A stretch of DNA of 64,000 nt, from the NCBI RefSeq assembly GCF_900232825.1, contig NZ_OCTP01000011.1, forward strand, positions 124,001 to 188,000, read 5' to 3'. How positions within the stretch are numbered: position 1 is the stretch's first letter; every line of letters starts with the position of its first letter. Position numbers and translations under genes: made by a program. Shown piece by piece: positions 9,380-17,552 of the stretch. The notes beneath the pieces are model-generated. The model was not told the DNA's origin, ran no database searches, and saw nothing but the letters and a program-made list of their open reading frames with translations. Origin of the DNA: Anaerococcus sp. Marseille-P3625 (lineage in GTDB: Bacteria; Bacillota; Clostridia; Tissierellales; Peptoniphilaceae).

Positions 9380-9407
9380 ATTATATCTTAGGTTAATAGA
9401 TTATCAA
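9380..9407 (-). promoter_or_regulatory. sigma-A promoter of typA
   Basis: On the minus strand TTGATA (9402-9407) and TATAAT (9380-9385) are separated by 16 bases and lie about 35 bases upstream of the typA start. Confidence 0.65.
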
Positions 9408-9414
9408 TAAATCA

Positions 9415-9446
9415 CACAAAAAAACACCTAGTGAAAATTCTAGGTG
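9415..9446 (-). terminator. terminator of the RsbW-like gene
   Basis: Minus-strand hairpin with arms CACCTAG and CTAGGTG and an 8-base loop, followed by a run of seven Ts. It separates the kinase-like gene from typA. Confidence 0.85.
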
Positions 9447-9454
9447 GCAATTTA

Positions 9455-9838
9455 CTAATTGCTTTTTAGAGATACAAATGCAGTTACAACATTATTATCA
9501 ACCAGCATTCTATCAGAGATAAATTCAACTATATGAAGGCCTCTTCCATGTTCTGAAAAAACATCCTTTTTTTTATCAAAATTTATCCCTTTACCCTCAT
9601 CTCTTACTTTTATCATACAATAATCTTGATTAATTTCTATAGTAACTTCAATATTTTTCTTATAATCTTTATTATTTCCATGCTTGTAAGAATTTACTAT
9701 AAGCTCATCTAAAATCAATCTGATCTTAAATAAATCATCCTCATTAAGGCCATAAGTTTTTAAAATGGCTAGAGAATCATCCCTAAATTTTTTGATAAGC
9801 TTAAGATCTGTTTGAAGGGTGCGTCTAATAGTATGCAT
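9455..9838 (-). CDS. RsbW/SpoIIAB-like ATP-binding protein (HATPase)
   Basis: A 127-residue GHKL-fold protein of the anti-sigma-factor serine kinase type. The N box is ELIVNSYKHGN, the G1 box DEGKGI and the G2 region HGRGLHIVEFISDRM. In Bacillus such proteins bind sigma factors and phosphorylate anti-anti-sigma partners. Here no antagonist or sigma gene is adjacent, so the partner is unknown and it may act alone or with distant genes. It is monocistronic, ending in a strong hairpin. Confidence 0.82.
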   Translation of the reverse strand: MHTIRRTLQTDLKLIKKFRDDSLAILKTYGLNEDDLFKIRLILDELIVNSYKHGNNKDYKKNIEVTIEINQDYCMIKVRDEGKGINFDKKKDVFSEHGRGLHIVEFISDRMLVDNNVVTAFVSLKSN

Positions 9839-9939
9839 ATAAAGATCTCCTTAACACTATCTATATACCCAAATTTAATCTTATAAATATTCCAATTATT
9901 GTTGATAATTTTAATATCCAATACAAACTAATGATTTAG

Positions 9940-9948
9940 TGGTATAAT
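9940..9948 (+). promoter_or_regulatory. extended -10 promoter of rubredoxin
   Basis: TGGTATAAT is an extended -10 element about 32 bases before the rubredoxin start codon. No good -35 is visible, which is typical of extended -10 promoters. Confidence 0.6.
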
Positions 9949-9979
9949 AAATATATAAAATAATGAAAGGAGACAATTA

Positions 9980-10138
9980 ATGAAATACGTATGTACAGCA
10001 TGTGGATATATTTATGATCCAGCTCAAGGAGATGAAGATAACGGAATCAAAGCTGGTACAAAATTTGACCAACTTCCAGAAGATTGGGTATGCCCAGTTT
10101 GCGGAGTAGGCAAAGATATGTTTGAACCACAAGAATAA
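9980..10138 (+). CDS. rubredoxin
   Basis: A 52-residue iron-sulfur-free FeCys4 electron carrier. The four ligands are in two CxxC knuckles, CTACGY near the N-terminus and CPVCGVGK near the C-terminus, with the conserved [14 protein letters not shown] between them. It serves oxygen and peroxide detoxification (rubrerythrin, flavodiiron proteins) in anaerobes. The ATG follows AAAGGAGACAATTA. It has its own promoter and terminator and stands between two minus-strand genes. Confidence 0.97.
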   Translation: MKYVCTACGYIYDPAQGDEDNGIKAGTKFDQLPEDWVCPVCGVGKDMFEPQE

Positions 10139-10147
10139 AAAATTTTC

Positions 10148-10172
10148 AAAGAGGCTTAGGCCTCTTTTTTTT
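10148..10172 (+). terminator. rubredoxin terminator
   Basis: AAAGAGGC and GCCTCTTT pair over a 4-base loop and run into a tract of Ts, ten bases after the stop codon. Confidence 0.9.
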
Positions 10173-10213
10173 ATGAAAAAATTTAAGCATTTCAAAAATT
10201 TTTAAATTATTTA

Positions 10214-10249
10214 CAAAAAAATCGCCACAAAGTTTATAACTTTATGTCG
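10214..10249 (-). terminator. terminator of the lysine-rich surface protein gene
   Basis: Minus-strand imperfect 10-bp stem CGACATAAAG/CTTTGTGGCG with a 7-base loop and a following T-run. Confidence 0.7.
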
Positions 10250-10276
10250 ATTAGATTTTACAAAATGCTTCTATTT

Positions 10277-11242
10277 TTATTTGATTTTTTGCTTTATTTT
10301 ATCTTTTGCTTTTAGCGCATAGTACAAGGCAAATGATATGCTTAGTAATAAAGCTAATACTAGTACTAGTATTATATAATTTAGTTTGGATGATTTTTTT
10401 TGATTTAGTTTTGGAGATTTTCCCAAATATATAGATTTGGTTTTCTCTTTATTGTTTACTTCATTTTTTTCATCCAAAAAATCTTCCGTATTTGGATTTG
10501 ATGCTTCAATTTCAACTACCAGTGTTTGGTTTTTCTGGTCAAATATTGTTTCTTTTTCGCTCTTATTTGCTTTCTTTGGCGAATCATTGGATATTTTTTT
10601 TACGCTTTTGTTGATTTTTTCAGCGGCTTCCTTGGCTAGCTCTTGTTTTTTTTGATTATTTGAAGTTTGCTCAATCTTTTTTGAGTATTCTTTTAATATG
10701 GTCTCAGTTTCTTTGGCTATTTTTTCAGTTTCTTTTTTGCTTAGATCGTTTGATTTTAATATAGCCTTTGCCTTTTCGACAGCTTTTTCAAATTCAGTTT
10801 TACTTTCTTTGCTAGCTTCAACTTTTGAAGATTTTAAAGCTTTTTTAGAATTTGCTTGGCTTTTAGTAATCTCTTCTATGCATTTGTTAATTTCTGATAT
10901 TATCTCTTTAACATCTTTTTCTTGTGTTTTATTTGTGGAAGATGGAGCTTGTGCCTTTGATGGCTTTTGTGCGTCGGTGTTTGAGTTTCCAGTATTTTCT
11001 TGATCTTTAGTTTTTTCCGGTGGTTTTTGTCCATTGGCATCTGCCGGCTTATCTACTGGTTCAATTTCGGGATTTTCTTCACTTTCATTTTCACTTTCAG
11101 TTAATATTAATTCATCTCCGCTTTTTAGTACAGTATCTTTGTTATCTTCAGTTGTGGCTTCCTTTGCTTCTACTCTAAATATAGGATAGAAACATAAAGT
11201 CACAATGAGGATTAGCAAAAATTTCATTTTTTTTGACTTCAT
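10277..11242 (-). CDS. secreted lysine/glutamate-rich surface protein with C-terminal membrane anchor
   Basis: A 321-residue protein with a signal peptide (basic start, MKFLLILIVTLCFYPIF, cleavage likely after VEA), a disordered Pro/Ser/Thr/Asn-rich stretch at about 30-105, then about 120 residues of Lys/Glu/Ala helix with two related units of FIVAR/GA-like character (for instance TEFEKAVEKAKAILKSNDLS). Near the C-terminus is a transmembrane helix (YIILVLVLALLLSISFALYY) with a basic tail. There is no LPXTG motif, so it should be membrane anchored. Its function is unknown; adhesin-like or wall-spanning roles are possible. It has its own promoter and terminator. Confidence 0.6.
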   Translation of the reverse strand: MKSKKMKFLLILIVTLCFYPIFRVEAKEATTEDNKDTVLKSGDELILTESENESEENPEIEPVDKPADANGQKPPEKTKDQENTGNSNTDAQKPSKAQAPSSTNKTQEKDVKEIISEINKCIEEITKSQANSKKALKSSKVEASKESKTEFEKAVEKAKAILKSNDLSKKETEKIAKETETILKEYSKKIEQTSNNQKKQELAKEAAEKINKSVKKISNDSPKKANKSEKETIFDQKNQTLVVEIEASNPNTEDFLDEKNEVNNKEKTKSIYLGKSPKLNQKKSSKLNYIILVLVLALLLSISFALYYALKAKDKIKQKIK

Positions 11243-11268
11243 ATTCCCTCCTATATGTTCCTACCTAT

Positions 11269-11297
11269 ATTTTACACTTATTTTCTACACAATTCAA
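11269..11297 (-). promoter_or_regulatory. promoter of the surface protein gene
   Basis: Minus strand TTGAAT (11292-11297), 17 bases, then TAAAAT (11269-11274). The ribosome site AGGAGGGAATATG follows. Confidence 0.55.
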
Positions 11298-11320
11298 TTA
11301 AATTATTGATTTTTAGCTTC

Positions 11321-12280
11321 TTATTTGCCATCGTTGGTTAGATAGAAGCCTTTGCCTATAATTTTTGACGTGTTTATTATTGTTATAAAAGCATAAGGAT
11401 CAATTTGTTTTAAAAATAATTTAGTTCTTGGAGCTTCTTTTGGTGATAATACTAGGAAGAATACAGATCTATTTACACCTTTGTATAGACCAAGTCCGTC
11501 TAAGACTGTGGCGGATCTATTTAGATCATCTCTAATAAATTCGCCAATTTCTTTAGGTTTTGTTGTTATTATTATAAATAGCTTATCGGTATTCATCGAT
11601 TGAATTATTACATCGACAAAAACTCCTTTAAGAAATAGTCCAAGAAATGATAGTAGGCCTATTTCCATATCAAATATCCATATTGATAAGAAGGTGAAGG
11701 TAGAATCTACTACTAGTAAGGATTTGCCAACTTCAAGTGCCGAGTATTTTTTTATTATCATAGCGATAATATCTGTCCCACCCGAGCTTGCTGCAAGGTT
11801 AAATAATATTGCCGATCCAATAGCTGAAAGGATTAGAGTATAAATTAGCTCTAACATTTTATTATTTGTTAGTGACCCATGTACTGGAGCTATATAATCT
11901 AGTGCCAATGCTGTTAGCGAGTTTAATATTGCAACATAACCAGTTCTTAAAGTAAAATGCTTGCCCAAGACAAAAAATGCCACTATCAACAAAAGTATGT
12001 TTATTATTAATGTCAATTCTGCACGAGTTAAAGGTAAGAAGGTTGAGATTATAATACTCATACCTTCTACTCCACCGATAACAAAAGAGTTGGGATATTT
12101 GAAAAAATGAGTGCCCAAAGCCATGAGGATTGCTGCAAAACTCATCATAAGAAATCTTGTAAACTCATCCATAGGGTCGTGGTTGTATTTAGCTATAGCT
12201 CTTTTTTCCAAATAAGTATCTATAAATTTAATTCCAAAGGTCTTATTATCTTTTTTTTCGTTTTTGCTAGCCTTATCCAC
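11321..12280 (-). CDS. YitT family membrane protein (DUF161 plus DUF2179)
   Basis: A 319-residue protein. The first about 215 residues carry hydrophobic helices of the YitT/DUF161 type, including NSFVIGGVEGMSIIISTF and NLAASSGGTDIIAMIIKKY. The last about 80 residues are the cytoplasmic DUF2179 domain (LGLYKGVNRSVFFLVLS). Family members are membrane proteins of uncertain, possibly transport-related, function. The N-terminus has a hydrophilic extension of about 35 residues. It lies just downstream of, and in the same direction as, the F420-ligase-family gene with a 19-base gap, so they probably share a transcript. Confidence 0.85.
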   Translation of the reverse strand: MDKASKNEKKDNKTFGIKFIDTYLEKRAIAKYNHDPMDEFTRFLMMSFAAILMALGTHFFKYPNSFVIGGVEGMSIIISTFLPLTRAELTLIINILLLIVAFFVLGKHFTLRTGYVAILNSLTALALDYIAPVHGSLTNNKMLELIYTLILSAIGSAILFNLAASSGGTDIIAMIIKKYSALEVGKSLLVVDSTFTFLSIWIFDMEIGLLSFLGLFLKGVFVDVIIQSMNTDKLFIIITTKPKEIGEFIRDDLNRSATVLDGLGLYKGVNRSVFFLVLSPKEAPRTKLFLKQIDPYAFITIINTSKIIGKGFYLTNDGK

Positions 12281-12299
12281 TAGTACTTCTCCTTACAAA

Positions 12300-13481
12300 C
12301 TAATTATTAGAATAATTATCAAAATATCCTTGAATTAGGACAATTGGAGTACCTTTATCTCCAGAACCTGATGTTAAATCAGCTAATGAACCCAATAAAT
12401 CTGTGATTTGTCTTGGAGTTGTTCCTAAAGTTTCATCTCTACCAACCAATTCCTTTTCTTTTTTGGAAATTCTATCTACCATAGCTGCGGTTCTTTCTTC
12501 TATTGATAAATGTGAAAATTCGTTATCAGCTATATATTTAATTTTTAGTTCACTTGGAGTTCCAAATAGTCCATCTGTAAAGGCTGGAGATACAACTGGA
12601 TCTGCTAGTTCCCAAATTTTTCCAACAGGATCTTTGAAAGCTCCATCGCCATAGATCATAACTTCAATATCTTTGTTAAATTCATTTTTAAGTTTATCTT
12701 GAAGTTTTAATACAAATTCTTCTCCATTTCTTGGGAATAATTTTACTTCATTTTCTGTTGATAAGTTTGACCCCAAAAGTCCGTATTTTTCGTTAAAGCC
12801 TGAACCATCAACTGATCCATCTAAAATTTCATCAAGTGATAAGATGTTTTTTCCACCTGCTTCTTTTAGTTTTCTTTTTACGATTTCTCTGGTATGAATT
12901 GAGCATACCAAAACATCTCCAGAAAATCTTAAAGCATCTACTGGGTTATTTAGAAAATGAATTTCTGAATTTTTTGCATATTCGCTGTATAATTTTGGAT
13001 AATCGATGTCTGTGAATGTGTGTTTATAATCTCCAGCAATCTTTCTAAATTCATCGATGTCTAAAACATCTTTGTAAGGATTGATATCGCTGTTAAATAA
13101 GTCCATCTCATCCATTAAATAGTTTCCTACTTCATCTTGAGGATATGATAGGCAAATGTGAAGTTTTTTGCCACTTTTTGCTATTCCTCTAAGCAAAATT
13201 GAAAATCTATTTCTTGATAAAATTGGAAATAATACTACAAGTTCATCACTATCAAATTTATTGTTGATATCTTTTGCAATTTGGTCGACATTTGCATAAT
13301 TTCCCTGAGCTCTTGCTACAAGTGATTCTGTAACACAAATTACATCTCTATCATTAACTTCAATTTCGTGATTTTTGCATGCATTTTTCACGCTGTCAAA
13401 GACGATTTCTACTAAATCGTCACCTTTTTCTATAATTGGCGCACGTAGTCCAATTGATCTTGTTCCTATAAGTCTTTTCAT
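12300..13481 (-). CDS. coenzyme F420-0:L-glutamate ligase family protein
   Basis: A 393-residue protein of the CofE-like family, recognised from RSIGLRAPIIEKGDDLVEIV, NDRDVICVTESLVARAQGNY and the C-terminal GDGAFKDPVGKIWELADPVV. CofE adds glutamate to F420-0, but this host group is not known to make F420 and no other F420 gene is in the window. The enzyme therefore probably performs a related ligation on another substrate. Homologues occur in many Bacillota without F420. It starts a unit with the YitT gene. Confidence 0.78.
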   Translation of the reverse strand: MKRLIGTRSIGLRAPIIEKGDDLVEIVFDSVKNACKNHEIEVNDRDVICVTESLVARAQGNYANVDQIAKDINNKFDSDELVVLFPILSRNRFSILLRGIAKSGKKLHICLSYPQDEVGNYLMDEMDLFNSDINPYKDVLDIDEFRKIAGDYKHTFTDIDYPKLYSEYAKNSEIHFLNNPVDALRFSGDVLVCSIHTREIVKRKLKEAGGKNILSLDEILDGSVDGSGFNEKYGLLGSNLSTENEVKLFPRNGEEFVLKLQDKLKNEFNKDIEVMIYGDGAFKDPVGKIWELADPVVSPAFTDGLFGTPSELKIKYIADNEFSHLSIEERTAAMVDRISKKEKELVGRDETLGTTPRQITDLLGSLADLTSGSGDKGTPIVLIQGYFDNYSNN

Positions 13482-13540
13482 TATAATCCCCTTTCTAAAA
13501 AATTATACTTTCTATCTGCAAATTTAAAAGATGCTAGAGC

Positions 13541-13930
13541 TTAACTTCTAGCATCAAATTTTTCTCCGCATTTTGGACATCTTACTTTGACATTGCCTTT
13601 TTTCTTTGGAATTCTAAGTTTTTGACCACAATTTGGGCAGGCAATATACTTAAAATCCTTGTTTCTATTTAATTTTGTCGCATCATTCTTTCCATTTTTT
13701 ATGGCTTTTTTTATTGGATTTATAAATTTTTCTTTAAATTGTTCATTTTCCAATGCTCTTCTTTGCGTTTGTCTAGAAAAAGACCTGTATATGGCAAAGA
13801 CGAAAATTACAAAGCCAAATGAATTTAGAAATGTAGATTTGGTAAAATATGAGATTAGGCTAAAAATAATTCCCATCCATACCAAAAATATTCCAAATTC
13901 ATCTATGTTTAGTTTACTTTTCATCATCAT
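13541..13930 (-). CDS. small membrane protein with C-terminal zinc ribbon
   Basis: About 129 residues. Two hydrophobic helices occupy residues 10-50 and a basic linker follows. The C-terminus is a zinc ribbon with YIACPNCGQKLRIPKKKG followed by VRCPKCGEKF, which can bind one zinc through four Cys. The start could be the first or third of three consecutive ATG codons; AGAGGATG is best spaced for the third. It overlaps the end of the sirtuin gene by about 17 bases, so it is co-translated. Function unknown. Confidence 0.65.
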   Translation of the reverse strand: MMMKSKLNIDEFGIFLVWMGIIFSLISYFTKSTFLNSFGFVIFVFAIYRSFSRQTQRRALENEQFKEKFINPIKKAIKNGKNDATKLNRNKDFKYIACPNCGQKLRIPKKKGNVKVRCPKCGEKFDARS

Positions 13931-14657
13931 CCTCTACTAACTTTTCCATAATCTTACTTATGTCACCTTGGAGAATATAATTTGCAATATTATCTCTGCT
14001 TGTAGCTTCCATATTTATCAAAATTAATTTATTTCCCCTATAAAAATCTATAAGGCCAGCAGCAGGATACACTGCAAGGGAAGTTCCACCAATAATTAAA
14101 ACATCAGCTCTTGCTATCAAATTTATTGCATAGCTAATATTATCTTGATTTAGCCCTTCTCCGTAAAGAACTACATCAGGTCTAATAATTCCACCACACT
14201 TATCGCAAATTGCTATATCCTCATACTTTTTAATATAGTCTAAATCAAAATTTTTTCCACAATTCATGCAATAATAGTCTTTTATATTTCCATGAAGCTC
14301 GATTACATTCTTACTTCCAGCATCTTGGTGAAGGCTATCTATATTTTGAGTTATAATTCCTTTAAGTTTGCCCATTTTTTCTAATTTGCTCAAAGCATAG
14401 TGGCAAGCATTTGGCTTTATTCCATCAACCATCAAGTTTTCTTTTATATATTTCATAAATTCATCAGGATGATTGATCAAAAACTCATGACTTAGCATAT
14501 ATTCTGGAGAATAGGCAGAATTATTTTTCCTATTGTAAAGTCCAGTTGCAGATCTAAAATCTGGCAATCCTGAAGCAGTTGAAACTCCAGCTCCACCAAA
14601 AAATACAATGTTGTTAGAATTTTTTATTATTTCTTTGACTTGATCAAATGTATTCAT
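13914..14657 (-). CDS. cobB: NAD-dependent protein deacylase (sirtuin)
   Basis: A 247-residue SIR2-family enzyme that removes acyl groups from lysines using NAD. The NAD site is FFGGAGVSTASGLPDFRS, the catalytic region TQNIDSLHQDAG with His in ELHGN, and the zinc site is CMNC plus CDKC. The end of the domain has IIGGTSLAVYPAAGL. It follows the ABC permease gene by a small gap in the opposite reading order of the cluster (it lies downstream on the minus strand), so it may be in the GntR-ABC transcript. The symbol is by family likeness. Confidence 0.92.
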   Translation of the reverse strand: MNTFDQVKEIIKNSNNIVFFGGAGVSTASGLPDFRSATGLYNRKNNSAYSPEYMLSHEFLINHPDEFMKYIKENLMVDGIKPNACHYALSKLEKMGKLKGIITQNIDSLHQDAGSKNVIELHGNIKDYYCMNCGKNFDLDYIKKYEDIAICDKCGGIIRPDVVLYGEGLNQDNISYAINLIARADVLIIGGTSLAVYPAAGLIDFYRGNKLILINMEATSRDNIANYILQGDISKIMEKLVEDDDEK

Positions 14658-14666
14658 TTAGCCCTC

Positions 14667-15404
14667 CTATGGTAAATCTATATTATTTTCCAAAAATTTA
14701 GACGTTTTTACAAAAGCTCCTAAAGTTATCACCAAGTAATAAATAAAGGGTGTAAGATTTTTATAAATTCCATATTTACCTATAGCAAAAGGAAATATAA
14801 AAGCATAATCCATAGGTTTTGCTAGCTGTAAGCTTGAATTTACAAGGACTAGTGAAAAATATTTGCAAATAATATAAGCAAATAAAATAACTAGGGCAAG
14901 AAAAATTACAACAATGATCCCAGCCGATTTATTTTCCTTAAAATTACCTAGGACATTTTTGTTAATTCTTGCTAGTAAAACTAACACAAAGCAAATTAAA
15001 CCACTAGCAAAATAATAAATCAAATCACTTCCTATATAAAAATAAAATAATTTATAAAATCCTAGCAAAAATATTAAATTTATTATATAAAAACATGCAA
15101 AATTTATGATTTTGCTTGCCAAATATGTTTTGCTAGATAATGGTAGGGAAAAGATTAAATATGAATTTGCCTTAGTAAAATCCTTATCTAAAAGTTTAAA
15201 TAAGTAAAGAAAATTTTCAAGGATAAAAAATCCTAGCCCTGCTATAAAAACACTTGCGACAAAGTCACTTGAAAAACTGATGTTCAATTTTTTTACAATG
15301 AAGTGAAATACTATGGCAAAGGCCAAAAATATGGCATTTACTATCATAAGTCTTGTAATAATTTTATTATTTCTTTTTAGATCAAATTTTAATAACTTTT
15401 CCAT
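14667..15404 (-). CDS. ABC transporter permease-like membrane protein
   Basis: A 245-residue hydrophobic protein with about six membrane helices, starting with a short basic segment LLKFDLKRNNKIITRLM. It directly follows the ATPase gene by one base, as in the YtrA-type ABC modules, so it is the likely membrane partner. ABC-2-like exporters of this size move peptides, antibiotics or lipid-linked substrates; the substrate is not evident. Sequence conservation is low, so the call depends on topology and position. Confidence 0.72.
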   Translation of the reverse strand: MEKLLKFDLKRNNKIITRLMIVNAIFLAFAIVFHFIVKKLNISFSSDFVASVFIAGLGFFILENFLYLFKLLDKDFTKANSYLIFSLPLSSKTYLASKIINFACFYIINLIFLLGFYKLFYFYIGSDLIYYFASGLICFVLVLLARINKNVLGNFKENKSAGIIVVIFLALVILFAYIICKYFSLVLVNSSLQLAKPMDYAFIFPFAIGKYGIYKNLTPFIYYLVITLGAFVKTSKFLENNIDLP

Positions 15405-15405
15405 A

Positions 15406-16110
15406 TTAATTCAAATATATCCTATCGTAAAAATCAGCCAGGCTCATATTTTCTTTATTTCTTAAATCTTCTGCCTTAGCTTTTATGAAAATTTTCCCTC
15501 TATTTAAGAAAATCACATCATCTATCAAATCTTCAATCTTATCGATCTTATGACTTGCAATTATCATGGTTTTACTGCCGTCAATTTTATCAATCAACAA
15601 ATTAATTATTTTTCCGCACACAACTTGGTCAAGGCCGTCAATTATCTCATCTAAAAGATAAATTTTCGCATCTAAAGATAAAGTAAGAGCAATATTCAAT
15701 TTTTGCCTTTGACCCTTGGATAAATTTTTAATAATTTTTGAAGTATCAATGTCTAAATATTCATTAAGTCTTTCATTGTAATCCTTGTCAAAATTTTCAT
15801 AAAAATCACCATAAAGTTCAATTAGATCATCTCCTGTAAAATCTTCTTCAAAATCAAAATTTGATGACTTAAAAGCGATATATTCTTTGTTTTTGTAACT
15901 TATTTCTTCACCAAATATTTTAACTTCGCCTTTTGTAGCTTTTGAAAGGCCTCCGATAATTTTTAATAGGCTCGTTTTCCCAGACCCAGATGGGCCAAAT
16001 AAGCCCAAAATTTTGCCTTGGCAAATATCAAAGCTTATATCATCAAGGGCTATTATATCTCTGTATTTTTTCTTAGCATTTTTTAATTCTATTATCTTAT
16101 CCATTTGCAA
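15406..16110 (-). CDS. ABC transporter ATP-binding protein
   Basis: A 234-residue single ABC domain. Walker A is GLFGPSGSGKTSLLK, the signature LSKGQRQK (a degenerate form typical of ABC-2 exporters), Walker B IYLLDEIIDGLD and the H loop IIASHKI. It is slightly overlapped by the GntR-type regulator upstream (14 bases) and leads into the permease gene, forming a regulator-ATPase-permease operon. Confidence 0.92.
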   Translation of the reverse strand: MQMDKIIELKNAKKKYRDIIALDDISFDICQGKILGLFGPSGSGKTSLLKIIGGLSKATKGEVKIFGEEISYKNKEYIAFKSSNFDFEEDFTGDDLIELYGDFYENFDKDYNERLNEYLDIDTSKIIKNLSKGQRQKLNIALTLSLDAKIYLLDEIIDGLDQVVCGKIINLLIDKIDGSKTMIIASHKIDKIEDLIDDVIFLNRGKIFIKAKAEDLRNKENMSLADFYDRIYLN

Positions 16111-16447
16111 GATTCCTTAGCTTTAAATGTTCGATGGCCTCATCTAGGCTGATATCAATATCTTCCAAAGATTCTAAAAAATCGTTGATATAGGAATGAA
16201 GAAATTCATATCTGATATTGGCCTTTTTCTCCTCATCAATTCTTATATACAATCCATCCGACTTGCTTTCCAAAATGTGACTATCGATAAGTTCGTCAAA
16301 ACATTGGTCGACATAGACTGGATTTATTTTAAATTTGCTGGTAAAAAATTTTTTGTCATTAACTTTACTACCATCTATTAAATTTCCATTTAGAATTTCA
16401 AGTTTTATATAATCTTTTAACTGATTTTTTTTAGATTTGTATTTCAT
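16097..16447 (-). CDS. GntR family regulator, YtrA-like
   Basis: A 116-residue protein with a GntR winged helix at the N-terminus (QLKDYIKLEILNGNLIDG, then a recognition region around FKINPVYVDQCFDELIDS) and a short C-terminal helix pair. YtrA-type members are this small and typically repress the ABC operon they begin. Here it overlaps the ABC ATPase gene and is the first gene of the unit, consistent with autoregulation. No operator was identified. Confidence 0.82.
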   Translation of the reverse strand: MKYKSKKNQLKDYIKLEILNGNLIDGSKVNDKKFFTSKFKINPVYVDQCFDELIDSHILESKSDGLYIRIDEEKKANIRYEFLHSYINDFLESLEDIDISLDEAIEHLKLRNLANG

Positions 16448-16578
16448 ATTTAATACCTTTTTAAGAATTTAAACTTTAAAAAGTAAGCTCCCTATGTTTT
16501 ACTAATTTCCTATTTATGGTATTATTATATCAGAATTTTGTCCTTTGCCTAATAGGATTAAAAATTTTTATTTTGCCC

Positions 16579-16607
16579 TTGACAGATATTTTTTATTATC
16601 GTATACT
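16579..16607 (+). promoter_or_regulatory. consensus promoter of tRNA-Pro
   Basis: TTGACA (16579-16584), 17 bases, then TATACT (16602-16607). The tRNA begins 18 bases after the -10 element. Confidence 0.88.
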
Positions 16608-16625
16608 ATATTAGTAAGCACTTAA

Positions 16626-16702
16626 CGGGGTGTGGCGCAGCTTGGTAGCGCGCGTGTTTTGGGAACATGAGGCCGAAGGTTCGAATCCTTTCACCCCGAC
16701 CA
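16626..16702 (+). tRNA. tRNA-Pro (UGG)
   Basis: A 77-base cloverleaf with encoded CCA. The acceptor stem is CGGGGTG/CACCCCG, the T arm has GGTTCGAATCC and the anticodon loop TTTGGGA holds TGG. It has its own consensus promoter. Directly to its right the prophage begins, so its 3' end is the likely integration site. Confidence 0.97.
16673..16702. other. candidate prophage attachment core (3' end of tRNA-Pro)
   Basis: All genes to the left are chromosomal and all genes to the right are phage-like, and the junction falls at the T arm and acceptor end of this tRNA, a standard tyrosine-integrase target. The other att copy would be beyond the right edge and cannot be seen, so the exact core is unknown. 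Confidence 0.4.
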
Positions 16703-16725
16703 TATTAAATTTATTCATTCATATT

Positions 16726-16837
16726 GACGTAAACTGATGAAAATTGAATGAAACTAAAAATAATTATTCATAAATAATGAAAACTAATGCAAACTAATGC
16801 AGACTAAAACACATTAATGTAGTTAAAATGTAGTTAG
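16726..16837. repeat. short direct repeats next to the tRNA (possible arm-type integrase sites)
   Basis: AAACTAATGC occurs twice in perfect tandem (16781-16790 and 16791-16800), with diverged copies on both sides such as AAACTGATGA (16731). AATGTAGTTA occurs at 16816-16825 and again at 16828-16837. The stretch has no gene. Repeats of this size near an attachment site resemble integrase arm sites; this is inference. Confidence 0.5.
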
Positions 16838-16859
16838 CTAAAAATTAAAGTAACGCTAA

Positions 16860-16889
16860 AATAGGAGGTTTTTGCACCTCCTATTTTTT
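16860..16889. terminator. hairpin terminator at the prophage left end
   Basis: AATAGGAGGT and ACCTCCTATT form a 10-bp stem. On the plus strand six Ts follow, so it can stop transcription leaving tRNA-Pro. It also contains the stop codon of the AP2-domain gene coming from the other side, where the T-run is weaker. Confidence 0.75.
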
Positions 16890-17552
16890 ATTGATTTTAT
16901 CTTTATACTTTTCTAATATAGGCCTATAATATTTTTCTTCGCCATCAAGCCTTGCTTGGTATGCTTCTTCTACTGTGTTATATGATCCCAAATTTATTTT
17001 CTTATAGTTAAGGGTTAAAGATGCTCTATATTTTTTTAATTGTTTATCATAAGTTACTCCCTTGTAACCAGAAGTGTTGTTTTTTGATAAACCTTGTGTT
17101 AATCCATATAGACTTGTACCTTCTACTAATTTGTCTTTGATTTCTTTTTGCTCTTCTCTTTTGTGACCACACGATACAGTTCTGCCACTAAGTAGCTCCA
17201 TACCTCTAACATTGACTTCTTTCCCACAACTACACTTACATAAATATGTTGCTTGACCTTCAACATTAATTCTTTTTATTGCTGTTAGCTCTCCAAAAGT
17301 TTTTCCCAATATTTTACTATCAGTTTTTTTGTACTTAATGAGTCTAGCTTTCTCTCCAAAATTCTTGTCACCTAACTTTTTATAGCTACTATGACCACAT
17401 GAGGTAGATCTACCACTGATCAATCCAGAATTATATACTTCTTTTTCTAAGCCACATGAGCATCTACATAAGCTTTTGCCTTTAGATGAATAGGCCTTTA
17501 AAACTGTCCGTTCCCCGAATTTATCGCCAACATTTATCAGTCTTTTTGCCAT
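16881..17552 (-). CDS. AP2-domain protein with two zinc-knuckle repeats
   Basis: A 223-residue prophage protein. Two related N-terminal units each have a CxCxCG knuckle and a later SCGH: CRCSCGLEKEV with STSCGHSS, and CKCSCGKEV with TVSCGHKREE. Before each is a GDKFGERTVL or GKTFGELTAI strand. Residues about 162-215 are an AP2-type DNA-binding domain (NTSGYKGVTYDKQLKKYRA, then LGSYNTVEEAYQARLDGEE). No HNH nuclease motif is visible, although phage AP2 proteins are often related to homing endonucleases. It overlaps the preceding small gene by 32 bases. A DNA-binding role is likely. Confidence 0.78.
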   Translation of the reverse strand: MAKRLINVGDKFGERTVLKAYSSKGKSLCRCSCGLEKEVYNSGLISGRSTSCGHSSYKKLGDKNFGEKARLIKYKKTDSKILGKTFGELTAIKRINVEGQATYLCKCSCGKEVNVRGMELLSGRTVSCGHKREEQKEIKDKLVEGTSLYGLTQGLSKNNTSGYKGVTYDKQLKKYRASLTLNYKKINLGSYNTVEEAYQARLDGEEKYYRPILEKYKDKINKK

